From an uncultured Sphingomonas sp. (GTDB lineage: Bacteria; Pseudomonadota; Alphaproteobacteria; Sphingomonadales; Sphingomonadaceae): 64,000 bases of DNA. Positions 1-9,734 of this stretch are shown here, one piece after another. The stretch is taken from positions 62,001 to 126,000 of the forward strand of contig NZ_CALMAW010000053.1 in NCBI RefSeq assembly GCF_937859915.1, given 5' to 3'. Every line of letters begins with the position of its first letter. Position 1 is the stretch's first letter. Both the position numbers and the translations under genes were made by a program. Below the pieces are notes generated by a model. The model did no database searches and was not told where the DNA came from. It saw nothing but the letters and a program-made list of their open reading frames with translations.

Positions 1-23
1 GCTCGCTGGTCGCGTCGGTCGCA

Positions 24-413
24 GTGATCATCCTGACGTCGCTGGTCGCCCTGCTGCTGAGGCGTCGCCTGTTCAGTCTTCCGCGCGCGGCGCTCGTCCG
101 CGTTGCCGCGCTGCATCTCGCGCGGATCGTCACGATCCTGCTGCTCTCGGTGGCGATGTGGCACCTGTTGCTACCGACGGTCGCGCTGTCGGCGTGGCTC
201 ATGCTGGCAACCCTGCGGCTTCTGGTGTCGCGCCTGCCGCTGATCCCCGACAAGGAACTTGTGTTTGCCGGTCTCACGCTGCTGTTGATCGGCCGCAATT
301 CGCCGACCGCCGAAGCCATGACGCTGATCGCGAGCCTGTTTCTCGTCGCCCATCTCGCGATTGGCGTGACGCTGGGTGTCGCCGAACTCGCCGCGACCCG
401 ACGCGGGCAATAG
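24..413 (+). CDS. Small hydrophobic membrane protein, possibly 5'-truncated by the window edge
   Basis: ORF of mostly hydrophobic segments; ends 2 nt before the downstream glycosyltransferase start. Confidence 0.5.
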   Translation: MIILTSLVALLLRRRLFSLPRAALVRVAALHLARIVTILLLSVAMWHLLLPTVALSAWLMLATLRLLVSRLPLIPDKELVFAGLTLLLIGRNSPTAEAMTLIASLFLVAHLAIGVTLGVAELAATRRGQ

Positions 414-415
414 CG

Positions 416-1588
416 ATGCGGATCGTCGACGTCTGCGCCTTCTATGCGCCCCGCGGCGGCGGCGTGAAGACCTACATCGATCGCAAACTGGCGGCTGGTG
501 CGGCGCACGGGCATGAGATCGTGATCCTGGCGCCCGGCGAAGCGCATCGGGTCGAACGGCGCGGCGCGAACGCGCGCATCATCTACATCCCGTCGCCGCG
601 CTTCCCGCTCGATCGCGCCTATCGCTATTTTGCCGACAATGCCGCGATCCATGCCGCGCTGGATGCGCTACGCCCCGATTTCGTCGAGGCCTCGTCGCCA
701 TGGCGCGCCGCCGAGGCGGTGGCGAGCTGGCAGGGGGCCGCGCCGCGCGCGTTGGTGATGCATGCCGATCCGCTCGCGGCCTACGCCTATCGCTGGTTCG
801 GCATGGTCGCCCGACGCGAGACGATCGATCGCAGCTTCGGTTGGTTCTGGCGCCATCTGCGGCGACTGGACGCGCGGTATGATCTGGTCGTCAGCCCGAG
901 CCACAGCCTTGCGGAACGATTGCGCGAGGGCGGACTGAGGCAGGTGGTGACCCACCCGCTCGGCATCACGACCGGCGAGTTCTCGCCGGCGCTGCGCAAT
1001 CTAGCGGTACGCACCGAGCTTCTGGCGCGCTGCGGGCTCGATGCGAAGGCGACGCTGCTGATCGGCGTCGGCCGGCATGCGCCGGAAAAGCGCTGGCCGC
1101 TGGTCGTCGATGCCTGCGCACGCGCCGGGGTCGTCCATCCGATCGGGCTTGTTCTCGTCGGTGACGGTCGGGATCGTGCCCGCGTGCTGCGCGCGGTCGG
1201 CGCCAATCCGCATGTGTTGACGCTCGCGCCGATCACCGATCGACCGGCGCTCGCGCAGTTGATGGCGAGCGCGGATGCGCTGATCCATGGATGCGAGGCG
1301 GAGACCTTCTGCCTCGTAGCGGCCGAAGCGCGCGCATCGGGGCTTCCGCTGATCGCCCCCGATCGCGGAGGGGCCTGCGACCAGACGCGCGAGGCCGGCG
1401 GCGAGCTGTATGCCTCGGGCGACGCCGCGTCGGCGGCGCGCGCGATCGAGCGGCTGATCGGGCGCGACGTCGCGACGGTCGGCGCGCACGCCCGCAGACA
1501 AGCCGGCGCGACGCGAACGATGGGCGCGCATTTCGCCGATCTTTTTGGCGCCTATGGCGAGGTCGTACGGCATCGGCGTGCCGCTTGA
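416..1588 (+). CDS. Glycosyltransferase, GT4-like
   Basis: N-terminus MRIVDVCAFYAPRGGGVKTYIDRKLAAGAAHGHEIVILAPGE; C-terminal GVGRHAPEKRW...VLVGDGRDR...GCEAETFCLVAAEARASGLPLIAPDRGG, typical GT-B fold motifs. Confidence 0.85.
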   Translation: MRIVDVCAFYAPRGGGVKTYIDRKLAAGAAHGHEIVILAPGEAHRVERRGANARIIYIPSPRFPLDRAYRYFADNAAIHAALDALRPDFVEASSPWRAAEAVASWQGAAPRALVMHADPLAAYAYRWFGMVARRETIDRSFGWFWRHLRRLDARYDLVVSPSHSLAERLREGGLRQVVTHPLGITTGEFSPALRNLAVRTELLARCGLDAKATLLIGVGRHAPEKRWPLVVDACARAGVVHPIGLVLVGDGRDRARVLRAVGANPHVLTLAPITDRPALAQLMASADALIHGCEAETFCLVAAEARASGLPLIAPDRGGACDQTREAGGELYASGDAASAARAIERLIGRDVATVGAHARRQAGATRTMGAHFADLFGAYGEVVRHRRAA

Positions 1589-2068
1589 CGCTTGCGCCCG
1601 AGGCGGCCGATCGTTGCTAGACCTTTGATGCGGAGCCGAAGCGTCGCGTCGTGTCGCGTGTCCGGCGAATGTTAGCGCGTTTTCGATTGCAGCGGCTGCT
1701 CCACATGCAGAAGCGCGCCAGCGCAACGGAGAGGCTGCCGAGACCGCGACCGCCTGCGCCCGGCTGGGACGATATGATCATGATGGGTCTCCGTGCTGCA
1801 ATAGACGATAGACGCCGCGGCGAGGCACGATCCGTACTCTACGCGGCCGCCCCTGCGGGTTTCGGTGCGTGCGGACGTCTCCTCTTCCGACGGATGACCG
1901 GAACATCCGCCGGTCCGACGGGGAATGCATGGAGATACTGGGCACGCACTGCTTCGCTCACGTCGGCCGCGGCGGATGGTGATGCTTGCACGATCGGCGA
2001 TCGGCCCTACGAGGTGGCCGGCGCGGGCGCTTATCGTGCGCCCGACGTTGGTGAGGGATCAGGCAGGC

Positions 2069-2617
2069 ATGGCGGGCGACGGCCTCGCTGCAGCATTCGC
2101 GACGCATCGCGCGCAATTGCTGCGCTACCTGCGCGCGCGTGGCGCCGGCGAGGAGGCCGAGGACTGTTTGCAGGATCTCTGGATCCGCGTGCAGACGGTG
2201 AGTACCGACATGGCCACCGATCCGCGCGCCTACCTGTACCGCATGGCGCATAATCTATTGCTCGACAGACGACGCAGCGAGGTACGCCGCGGCCGCCGCG
2301 ATACGGCCTATCATGACGATGTGCAGGCCGGGGGCGAGGCGGACGAGGCGCCCGCCGCCGAACGCATTTTGATCGCGCGCGAGAAGCTCCGCCGCGTCGA
2401 AGCCACGCTGCGCGGTCTGGGCGCGCGAACCGACCATATCTTCCGCCGCCATCGCATCGACGAGATCCCGCAGCGCGACATCGCCGCGGAACTCGGGCTG
2501 AGCTTGAGTGCCGTCGAGAAGCATCTGCAAAAGGCCTATCGTGCCATCGCTTCGCTGCCCCGGACCGACCTGTTCGCGCATGACGTGCCCATAGACGGCA
2601 AAGGAGGCGCGGCATGA
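2069..2617 (+). CDS. ECF RNA polymerase sigma factor, FecI-like
   Basis: EDCLQDLWIRVQ...DPRAYLYRMAHNLLLDRRR (region 2) and IPQRDIAAELGLSLSAVEKHLQKAYRAI (region 4); followed by fecR-like gene overlapping as ATGA. Confidence 0.88.
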   Translation: MAGDGLAAAFATHRAQLLRYLRARGAGEEAEDCLQDLWIRVQTVSTDMATDPRAYLYRMAHNLLLDRRRSEVRRGRRDTAYHDDVQAGGEADEAPAAERILIAREKLRRVEATLRGLGARTDHIFRRHRIDEIPQRDIAAELGLSLSAVEKHLQKAYRAIASLPRTDLFAHDVPIDGKGGAA

Positions 2618-3573
2618 CCGTCGAAGACCGCCGCCGCGCCGACGAGGCGCTGGACTGGGTGCGACGCCTGCACGATCCCGAATTCGTCGGCTGGGACGCG
2701 CACCTCGCATGGCTCGAGGCCGACACGCGCAATGCCGCAGCCTTCGACGCGGCCTCGGCGATCGTCTCGGAGGCGAGCGAGGGGCTGCAGGCCGCCGGCC
2801 GCTGGGAGGGCCTGCCACGCCCCACCAACGACAATGTGGCACCGGTCGCGCCGCGCCGCCGGTATCGGGGCAGCCTCGCCGGTCTCGCGATTGCCGCCGG
2901 GATCGTCGGCGTGGTCGCGCTGCCGACGTTGCGCCTCCACGGTGCGCGATCCTACGAGTTGCGCACCGGCCCCGGCGAGCATCGCTCGCTGACACTCGGC
3001 GATGGCACGCGGATCGCGCTCAACGGCGAAACGCGCATCCGGCTCGATCCCGCCGCACCGAGGGTCGCAACCGTGGAGGCCGGCGAGGCCTTCTTCACCG
3101 TGACGCATGACGCGGCACATCCCTTCGAGGTGCACGCCGGCAATGCCATATTCCGCGATGTCGGCACCGCCTTCGATGTCCAGCGGCAAGGCGCCGTCAC
3201 CGATCTTGCCGTGAAGGAGGGCGCTGTCCTGTTCGACCCCGATGGCGCCGCAGTCCGGATCGACGGCGCCCGCGCCATCCATGTCGAAGGGGGAACGGCA
3301 ATCGTCAGGAACGTGGCCTCGGAAGAGGTCGGCGGCTGGCGGACGGGGCGACTTTCCTATCGGGATGCCACACTCGCACAGGTCGCGCGCGACGTTGCGC
3401 GCGCAATCGGGCGTCCGGTTGCGGTGGCCCCCGAATTGGCGCAGCGACGCTTCAGCGGCGTCGTCATGATCGATCCCGATCATGGGCTGACGCTTCGCAG
3501 GATGGGGGCGGTGATGGGTGTCGAGCTTGAGCCCGTTGGGGCTGGCTGGCGCATGGTGCCCCCGACACGGTGA
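2614..3573 (+). CDS. FecR-family anti-sigma / sigma regulator
   Basis: Single TM, then YELRTGPGEHRSLTLGDGTRIALNGETRIRLD...VEAGEAFFTVTHDAAHPFEVHAG, typical FecR periplasmic domain. Confidence 0.88.
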   Translation: MTVEDRRRADEALDWVRRLHDPEFVGWDAHLAWLEADTRNAAAFDAASAIVSEASEGLQAAGRWEGLPRPTNDNVAPVAPRRRYRGSLAGLAIAAGIVGVVALPTLRLHGARSYELRTGPGEHRSLTLGDGTRIALNGETRIRLDPAAPRVATVEAGEAFFTVTHDAAHPFEVHAGNAIFRDVGTAFDVQRQGAVTDLAVKEGAVLFDPDGAAVRIDGARAIHVEGGTAIVRNVASEEVGGWRTGRLSYRDATLAQVARDVARAIGRPVAVAPELAQRRFSGVVMIDPDHGLTLRRMGAVMGVELEPVGAGWRMVPPTR

Positions 3574-5903
3574 GGCGCGCGGGTGCGGTCGTGGCGGGAA
3601 TGACGATGCTGGCTTCGGCCGCACCGGCCGCGGCTGCGCGCCGCCCGGCCATCGCGGTGCCGGCGAGCGACCTGCGCTCGGCGATGCTCGCCATCGGCGC
3701 GCAGGCGAACGTCACCATCGGGCTCACCGATCCGGCGCTCGCGAACATTGTGGTGCCGGGGATTGCCGGCCGGATGACCGCAGCTGCGGCACTTCACCGT
3801 CTGCTCGCTGGCACGGACGCGGACGACGTCGAGATCGATCCGCAGACCTTTCGGATCGTCCGTCGCCAGGGGATCCGTACCAAACCAGTCGGCTCAGCGG
3901 CCCCGCCGCCCCGCATATTGGCAGCGGCCTCCATATCCGACATCGTCGTGACCGGAAGCAAGCGCGCCGCGTCGCTGAACCAATATATCGGAAGCGTCTC
4001 GCTCGTCGATACCGCGGCGATCCGCCCGGACCGGCGCGTGCATGGATCGGACGCGCTCGTCGATCAGGTGCCCGTGCTGACCTCGACGCATCTCGGCCCC
4101 GGCCGCGACAAGCTGTTCGTGCGTGGCATCGCCGATTCAAGCTTCAACGGCCCGACCGAGGCGACGGTCGGCCAATATCTTGGCGACGTCCGGCTCAACT
4201 ACAACGCGCCCGATCCCGATCTTGCGGTCTACGACATCACCGCGGTCGAGGTGCTCGAAGGTCCGCAGGGCACACTCTACGGCGCCGGTTCGCTGGGCGG
4301 GATCGTGCGGCTGGTGCCGACCTCGCCTGACCTATCGCAGACCTCGCTCGATGTCGGCGCGGGCGGATCGCTCGGAGCGCATGGCGCGCCCGGCGGCGAC
4401 GTCTCGACGATCGTCAACCTGCCGCTGGTGCGCGACCGGCTTGCGCTGCGCGTCGTTGCCTACGCCGCTATCGACGGCGGTTATATCGACGATCCCTCCC
4501 GTGGCCTCACAGATATCAACCGGACCAGGACGGACGGTGCGCGCGCGACGCTGCGCTACCAGCCCGCGTCGGACTGGACGATCGATCTCGGCGGGGTGGT
4601 GCAGGGCATCAACAGCCGCGACGGTCAATATGCCGAGCGCGGCCTGCCGTCCCTCGAACGATCGAGCGCGATCGCGCAGCCCTTCGACAACGACTACAGC
4701 CTGGGCAGTCTGACCGTCCGCCACGCCATCGGCGCCGCGCTCCTGGTGTCGGCGAGTTCGATCGTGCGGCACGACGTCAACTCGACCTACGATGCCAGCA
4801 CGATCCCTGCGATGCCGCTCCGCTATCAGGAGCAGAACCACATCACGCTGCTGACCAACGAGACACGGCTGTCGCGCAGCTATGGCGACGGCAGCAATTG
4901 GGTGATGGGTGTCGAGTTGCTCCGCAATGCTGACACCCTGACGCGCACGCTCGGCCCGCCTGGCACCTGCGAACGGATCGCGGGCACGCGCGACCTTGCC
5001 GAAGAGGCCTCGCTGTTCGGCGAAGGCACGCTTCGCCTGGGGTCACGCTGGTTCGTCACCGCGGGCGGGCGGATCGAATATGCGCGGCTGAGCGACCATA
5101 CGCTCGACAAACCCACCGAAGGCGCGGAACCGCGTCGCCACGCCACATCTCTGCTGCCGTCGCTGGGGCTGCTGTGGAAGCCGGACTCGCTATTGTCGGT
5201 CTACGGACGCTATTCGGAAGGCTTCCGGCCGGGCGGCCTTTCGGTCGATGGCGCCGCGACGCAGCGCTTCGAGGGCGACAGCGTCTCGAATTGGGAGATT
5301 GGCGCGCGCTGGGGCGCCCCGCACGACCGCCTGCGTCTGTCCGCGGCGGTCTCCTACACGCACTGGGCGGATATACAGGCCGACCTCATCGACGCGACAG
5401 GCTTGCCCTACACCACCAACATCGGCTCGGGCCGCATCATCGGCTTCGAAGCCCAAGGCAGCTGGCGGCCGTTCGCTGCGCTGACGATCGATGGTGCGCT
5501 GTTCGTCAACGACAGCAGCCTGTCCAGGCCCGCCGCGGGCTTCGCGGGCGAAGCGGATGCAAGCCTGCCCAACATCTCCGATTTCGTCGGGCGGCTCGGT
5601 GTCGGCACGTCGGTCGATCTCGCCGGCCACCCGGTCTCGCTATCGGCATCGACACGCTATGTCGGACGGTCGCGACTGGGCGTCGGCCCGGTGCTCGACC
5701 TCCACCAGGGCCGCTATGTCGACACCGCAATTGGGGCCAGCGTGCCGATTGGTCGCGCCACGCTTTCTCTGGACGCGACCAACCTGCTCGATGCGAAAGG
5801 CAACATGTTCGCGCTCGGCAACCCGTTCGGCGTGTTGGCCGCGCGCCAGATCACGCCGCAGCGTCCGCGCACGATCAGGCTGGGCGCGACACTGCATTTC
5901 TGA
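3570..5903 (+). CDS. TonB-dependent receptor with N-terminal STN signalling domain
   Basis: GTG start overlapping fecR stop; STN-like N-terminus (VPASDLRSAMLAIGAQANVTIGL), plug (SDIVVTGSKRAASLNQYIGSVSLVD), C-terminal TIRLGATLHF. Confidence 0.88.
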   Translation: MRRAGAVVAGMTMLASAAPAAAARRPAIAVPASDLRSAMLAIGAQANVTIGLTDPALANIVVPGIAGRMTAAAALHRLLAGTDADDVEIDPQTFRIVRRQGIRTKPVGSAAPPPRILAAASISDIVVTGSKRAASLNQYIGSVSLVDTAAIRPDRRVHGSDALVDQVPVLTSTHLGPGRDKLFVRGIADSSFNGPTEATVGQYLGDVRLNYNAPDPDLAVYDITAVEVLEGPQGTLYGAGSLGGIVRLVPTSPDLSQTSLDVGAGGSLGAHGAPGGDVSTIVNLPLVRDRLALRVVAYAAIDGGYIDDPSRGLTDINRTRTDGARATLRYQPASDWTIDLGGVVQGINSRDGQYAERGLPSLERSSAIAQPFDNDYSLGSLTVRHAIGAALLVSASSIVRHDVNSTYDASTIPAMPLRYQEQNHITLLTNETRLSRSYGDGSNWVMGVELLRNADTLTRTLGPPGTCERIAGTRDLAEEASLFGEGTLRLGSRWFVTAGGRIEYARLSDHTLDKPTEGAEPRRHATSLLPSLGLLWKPDSLLSVYGRYSEGFRPGGLSVDGAATQRFEGDSVSNWEIGARWGAPHDRLRLSAAVSYTHWADIQADLIDATGLPYTTNIGSGRIIGFEAQGSWRPFAALTIDGALFVNDSSLSRPAAGFAGEADASLPNISDFVGRLGVGTSVDLAGHPVSLSASTRYVGRSRLGVGPVLDLHQGRYVDTAIGASVPIGRATLSLDATNLLDAKGNMFALGNPFGVLAARQITPQRPRTIRLGATLHF

Positions 5904-6086
5904 GCGACACGCGCGCCTCTGGCGAGATGGACGCGCATGGCTTCGCGCTGCGCCTGTCTCGCAGATACGGACATCCACTCGCCTGCCGTTCGAACCGACC
6001 TGGCCGATCACGGTGTCGACATCATCAGGTACGGCGAGGGCATGACGATGCGGTCACATGTCCGCGATCGGACCTCGTCGCTACTG

Positions 6087-7109
6087 TCAGGCGGCGACGG
6101 CCTGGGCGAGCGGCACGAGGCCGTCGAGGAATTGTGCGGTGCAGACCGACCAGTCGTAGCGGCGGCCCGCGGTCGCGCAGGCCTCGCGGTCGGCGCCCAG
6201 CGCGATCCTGACGGCGGTGCCGAGATCCTCCGCCATCACGCCGACCGTAGGCGTGTCGAGCACATCGAGCGGCCCGGGCACCGGATAGGCGGCGACCGGC
6301 GTGCCGCTCGCCAGCGCCTCAACCATGACGAGGCCGAACGTATCGGTGCGGCTCGGGAAGACAAGGACGTCGGCACCGCGATAGGCGGCTGCGAGTGGCG
6401 CGCCATGCAGGGCGCCGAGGAAATGGACAGCGGGATAGCGCGCGCGCAGTGTCGCCAGCGCCGGGCCTTCGCCGACCACGACCTTGCTGCCGGGCACGTC
6501 GAGCGCGAGGAACGCCTCGATATTCTTCTCCACCGCGACGCGGCCGACATGGAGATGGATCGGGCGCGGCAGATCCGCGAAGGCGGGATGCGGCGCGCCG
6601 TCGGGGGTGAACAGGGTCAGGTCGACGCCGCGCGACCAGCGATGCGTGCGCGCCAGCCCGCGGCGGTGCAATTCCGCCGCAAGCGTCGGCGTCGCGGCAT
6701 AGACCCGTTCGGCGGGCGCGTGGAAGCGGCGGACCGGCGGCCAGAACCAGTCGGCGGGCAGCTTGGTGCGCATCGCCAGATAATCGGGGAAGCGCGTGTG
6801 GAACGAGGTGGTGAAGGGGAAGCCGCGATCGAGGCACCAGCGCCGCGTCGCCCAGCCGAGCGGGCCCTCGGTCGCGATGTGCACGGCTTCGGGGCCGAAC
6901 GCCGCCAGTCGCCGCGCGATTGCGGGGCCGGCGAGCAGCGCGAGGCGGATCTCGGGATAGGTCGGGCAGGAGACGGTGGCGAACTGGTCGGGGGTGATCG
7001 TCTCGACCGCATGGCCGAGTGCGCGCAGCCGCGCGACCGTCGTCGTCAGCGTGCGCACCACGCCATTGACCTGCGGCGCCCAGGCATCGCTGACCAGTGC
7101 GATCCTCAT
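6087..7109 (-). CDS. GT4 glycosyltransferase, Agt-like (lipid glycosylation type)
   Basis: MRIALVSDAWAPQVNGVVRTLTTTVARLRALGHAVETITPDQFATVSCPTYPEIRLAL...HIATEGPLGWATRRWCLDRGFPFTTSFHTRFPDYL...VGRVAVEKNIEAFL. Confidence 0.85.
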   Translation of the reverse strand: MRIALVSDAWAPQVNGVVRTLTTTVARLRALGHAVETITPDQFATVSCPTYPEIRLALLAGPAIARRLAAFGPEAVHIATEGPLGWATRRWCLDRGFPFTTSFHTRFPDYLAMRTKLPADWFWPPVRRFHAPAERVYAATPTLAAELHRRGLARTHRWSRGVDLTLFTPDGAPHPAFADLPRPIHLHVGRVAVEKNIEAFLALDVPGSKVVVGEGPALATLRARYPAVHFLGALHGAPLAAAYRGADVLVFPSRTDTFGLVMVEALASGTPVAAYPVPGPLDVLDTPTVGVMAEDLGTAVRIALGADREACATAGRRYDWSVCTAQFLDGLVPLAQAVAA

Positions 7110-7119
7110 CGGGCGAGGC

Positions 7120-8061
7120 TCATGCCGGGATCGGATCGACGATAATGGGCGTGGTCGCGACCGGCTTCGCGGCGGCCGCCCGCTCGCGCATCACCTCCTC
7201 GCGACGGCGCTCGGCCCAGTCGACGATCTCCATCGTGCCGTCGGCATGTTCGACCAGCGCCGTGCAGCTCTCGACCCAATCGCCGTCATTATAATAGGTG
7301 ATCGCGCCGAACTGGCGGATCTTGGCGGAATGGATGTGCCCGCAGACGACCCCGTCGACATGGCGTTCGGCCGCCGCCTGCGCCACGACCTCCTCATATT
7401 TTGAGATGAACGCGACCGCATTCTTGACGCGCTTCTTGAGATGCGCGGCGAGCGACCAATAGGGCAGGCCGAAGCGCTTGCGCACGCCGTTGACGAGCGC
7501 GTTGCTCTTGAGCAGCATCGTGTAGGCACTGTCGCCGAGGAAGGCGAGCCAGCGCGCGTACATCACGACGCTGTCGAACTGGTCGCCGTGCAGCACGAGC
7601 AGGCGGCGACCGTCGGCGGTGACGTGGATGTCCTCGGGCAACAGCTCGACGTCGCCGAAATGCAGCCCGGTGAAGTCGCGAAAGGCTTCGTCGTGGTTGC
7701 CGGGAATATAGATCACGCGCGCGCCGCGCTTGGCCATCTTGAGCACGCAGCGCACGACGTCGTTGTGCGCGGCGGGCCAGTACCAGCCCTTGCGCAGCTG
7801 CCAGCCGTCGACAATGTCGCCGACCAGATACAGTGTCTCGCACTCGATCGACTTGAGGAAATCGAGCAGCAGCGCGGCGTTGCAGCCCGGCGTGCCGAGA
7901 TGCGTGTCCGATATGAAGACCGTGCGGAAGCGCAGCCGCGGCGCATGGCGGTCGCGCGGCTCGGCCTCGCCGAGCCAGGCAGGCAAGGGTGCCTTGCGCG
8001 CGACGGGGCGACGCGGGCGGGGATCGCTGCGCGCGGTGATCGGCTGCGTGGTCGGGGCCAT
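7120..8061 (-). CDS. Calcineurin-like metallophosphoesterase, PlcP-like / UDP-2,3-diacylglucosamine diphosphatase family
   Basis: FRTVFISDTHLGTPGCNAALLLDFLKSIECETLYLVGDIVDGWQLRKGWYWPAAHNDVVRCVLKMAKRGARVIYIPGNHDEAFRDF; VCGHIHSAKIRQFGAITYYNDGDWVESCTALVEH; 10 nt upstream of the Agt-like gene. Confidence 0.8.
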   Translation of the reverse strand: MAPTTQPITARSDPRPRRPVARKAPLPAWLGEAEPRDRHAPRLRFRTVFISDTHLGTPGCNAALLLDFLKSIECETLYLVGDIVDGWQLRKGWYWPAAHNDVVRCVLKMAKRGARVIYIPGNHDEAFRDFTGLHFGDVELLPEDIHVTADGRRLLVLHGDQFDSVVMYARWLAFLGDSAYTMLLKSNALVNGVRKRFGLPYWSLAAHLKKRVKNAVAFISKYEEVVAQAAAERHVDGVVCGHIHSAKIRQFGAITYYNDGDWVESCTALVEHADGTMEIVDWAERRREEVMRERAAAAKPVATTPIIVDPIPA

Positions 8062-8282
8062 GCACTGCTCCGGTCTGCGACGGCGGGGCCGTCCGGTGCA
8101 TTTGCTATATCGATCGATCAAGACGATTGGGCGAAGCGGCGATGACATCTTTCTTACGCTTGCGTCGTCGTCACTTTGTCTTGATGCTGTCGTCGAACTG
8201 AAACGCACTACTGCGAAACCCGCTCGAATAGGCGGCGCGGACTGTTGTGCGCCGCGCGCCCGGCACAGGAGTAGCGCGAGCG

Positions 8283-8942
8283 ATGGCAACGCAAATGAGC
8301 ACCGATGGCGTGGCGCAGGCCTATGGTCGCTGGGCGCCGGTCTATGATCTCGTCTTCGGGCCGGTGTTCCGACAGGGCCGGTCCGCCGCGATCCGCGCCG
8401 CCGAGCGGCTTGGCGGGCGCATCCTGGAGGTCGGCGTCGGCACCGGCATCTCGCTGCCCGGCTATTCGCCGTCGAGCAGCCTCTACGGCGTCGACATCTC
8501 CGAGCCGATGCTGGCCAAGGCGCGCCAGCGCGTCCGCAAGCTCGGTCTCGCCAATGTCGAGGCGATCGCGGTGATGGACGCCGAGGCACTCGACTTCGCC
8601 GACGCCAGCTTCGACGTCGTGGTCGCGCAATATGTCGTCTCGGCGGTGCCCAATCCGGAACGGGCGCTCGACGAATTCGCGCGCGTCGTGAAGCCCGGCG
8701 GCGAGATCATCATCACCACCCGCGTCGGCGCCGAGGCGGGCATCCGCAAGACGATCGAGAAGGGGCTGATGCCGGTCACCAGCCGGTTGGGCTTCCGCAC
8801 CGACTTCCCGTTCGAACTCTATACCGACTGGGCGAAGGACCGCCGCGACGTCACCCTGGTCGAGAAGCGCGCGCTGCCGCCGCTCGGCCATTTCTCGCTG
8901 GTCCGCTACGCCAAGCACGACGCGATACAAGGGAACGCCTGA
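8283..8942 (+). CDS. Class I SAM methyltransferase, PmtA-like phosphatidylethanolamine N-methyltransferase
   Basis: YGRWAPVYDLVFGPVF...ILEVGVGTGISLPGYSPSSSLYGVDISEPMLAKARQRV...FDVVVAQYVVSAVPNP. Confidence 0.82.
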   Translation: MATQMSTDGVAQAYGRWAPVYDLVFGPVFRQGRSAAIRAAERLGGRILEVGVGTGISLPGYSPSSSLYGVDISEPMLAKARQRVRKLGLANVEAIAVMDAEALDFADASFDVVVAQYVVSAVPNPERALDEFARVVKPGGEIIITTRVGAEAGIRKTIEKGLMPVTSRLGFRTDFPFELYTDWAKDRRDVTLVEKRALPPLGHFSLVRYAKHDAIQGNA

Positions 8943-9588
8943 TGCCCGCGCTCCGCAAATTGCAGTTCGAGGCCGACGACGGGTCGGCGGGGTTCCGCGC
9001 GCAGCTCGCCGAGCAGCGCTGGGACGACCATCGCTTCTATCATCACAGCCTGGTCAACCAGTCGCTGCACTTCGTCAGCGCCTGCACCTTCCTCACCGCC
9101 TATGCGCTGCTGTTCAGGGATCCGGCGATCGCCAGCCTGCTCGCCTGGGGCGTCGCGATGACCAGCCGCCAGGCCGGCCACTTCTTCTTCGAGCCCAAGG
9201 GCTACGATCACGAGAACCAGGTCACCCACCATTATAAGGAAGAGGTGAAGGTCGGTTACAATCTGTTCCGCAAATGGGTACTGATGAGCATCTGGGCGGC
9301 GGTGCCGATCGTGCTCGTGCTCGAGCCGAGCCTGTTCGGTACGCTCGAGGCGCCGACCGGCTTCGTCGGCACCCTGCGCCACGTCGGGATCGGCTGGCTG
9401 GGCTCGGCGTGAGCGCGATCGTCTTCCGCTCGCTTCAGCTGTTCGTCCAGCGCGACATCGAGACCGGGATCGTCTGGGCGACCAAGATCGTCACCGACCC
9501 GTTCAACGACTTCAAGATCTACAAAAGCGCGCCGGTCCGGCTGCTCAAGGGCGAGCGGATCGACGAACACGATCGGATCGCAGCCTAA
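8942..9588 (+). pseudogene. Membrane protein with Mpo1/DUF962-like histidine pattern; apparent frameshift near 9396-9409
   Basis: First frame 8942-9412 ends ...HVGIGWLGSA*; second frame continues LGVSAIVFRSLQLFVQRDIETGIVWATKIVTDPFNDFKIYKSAPVRLLKGERIDEHDRIAA* to 9588. One added C (gggctcggc to gggcctcggc) restores ...GWLGLGVSAIVFRS. Confidence 0.6.
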
Positions 9589-9590
9589 AA

Positions 9591-9722
9591 AACCACCGTT
9601 CGTCCTGAGTAGGGACTGAGCGCAGTCGAAGGCCCGTATCGAAGGATGGTGGCGTGGCGGGCCAGTCCTTCGATACGCCATTTCGACTTCGCTCAATGGC
9701 TACTCAGGACGAACGGGTGGTT
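9591..9722. repeat. Interspersed palindromic element, family A (long imperfect inverted repeat)
   Basis: Left arm aaccaccgttcgtcctgagtagggactgagcgcagtcgaaggcccgtatcgaagga, right arm tccttcgatacgccatttcgacttcgctcaatggctactcaggacgaacgggtggtt. Confidence 0.85.
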
Positions 9723-9734
9723 ACGAAAAGCTTG

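Noticed and set aside
1651-2253. 200-aa + ORF upstream of the sigma factor
   Set aside because: Arg/Ala-rich composition and overlap with the well-supported fecI-like gene in another frame.
5937-7145. 402-aa + strand ORF opposite the Agt-like gene
   Set aside because: Arg/Ala/Gly-rich shadow ORF; the minus-strand glycosyltransferase is strongly supported.
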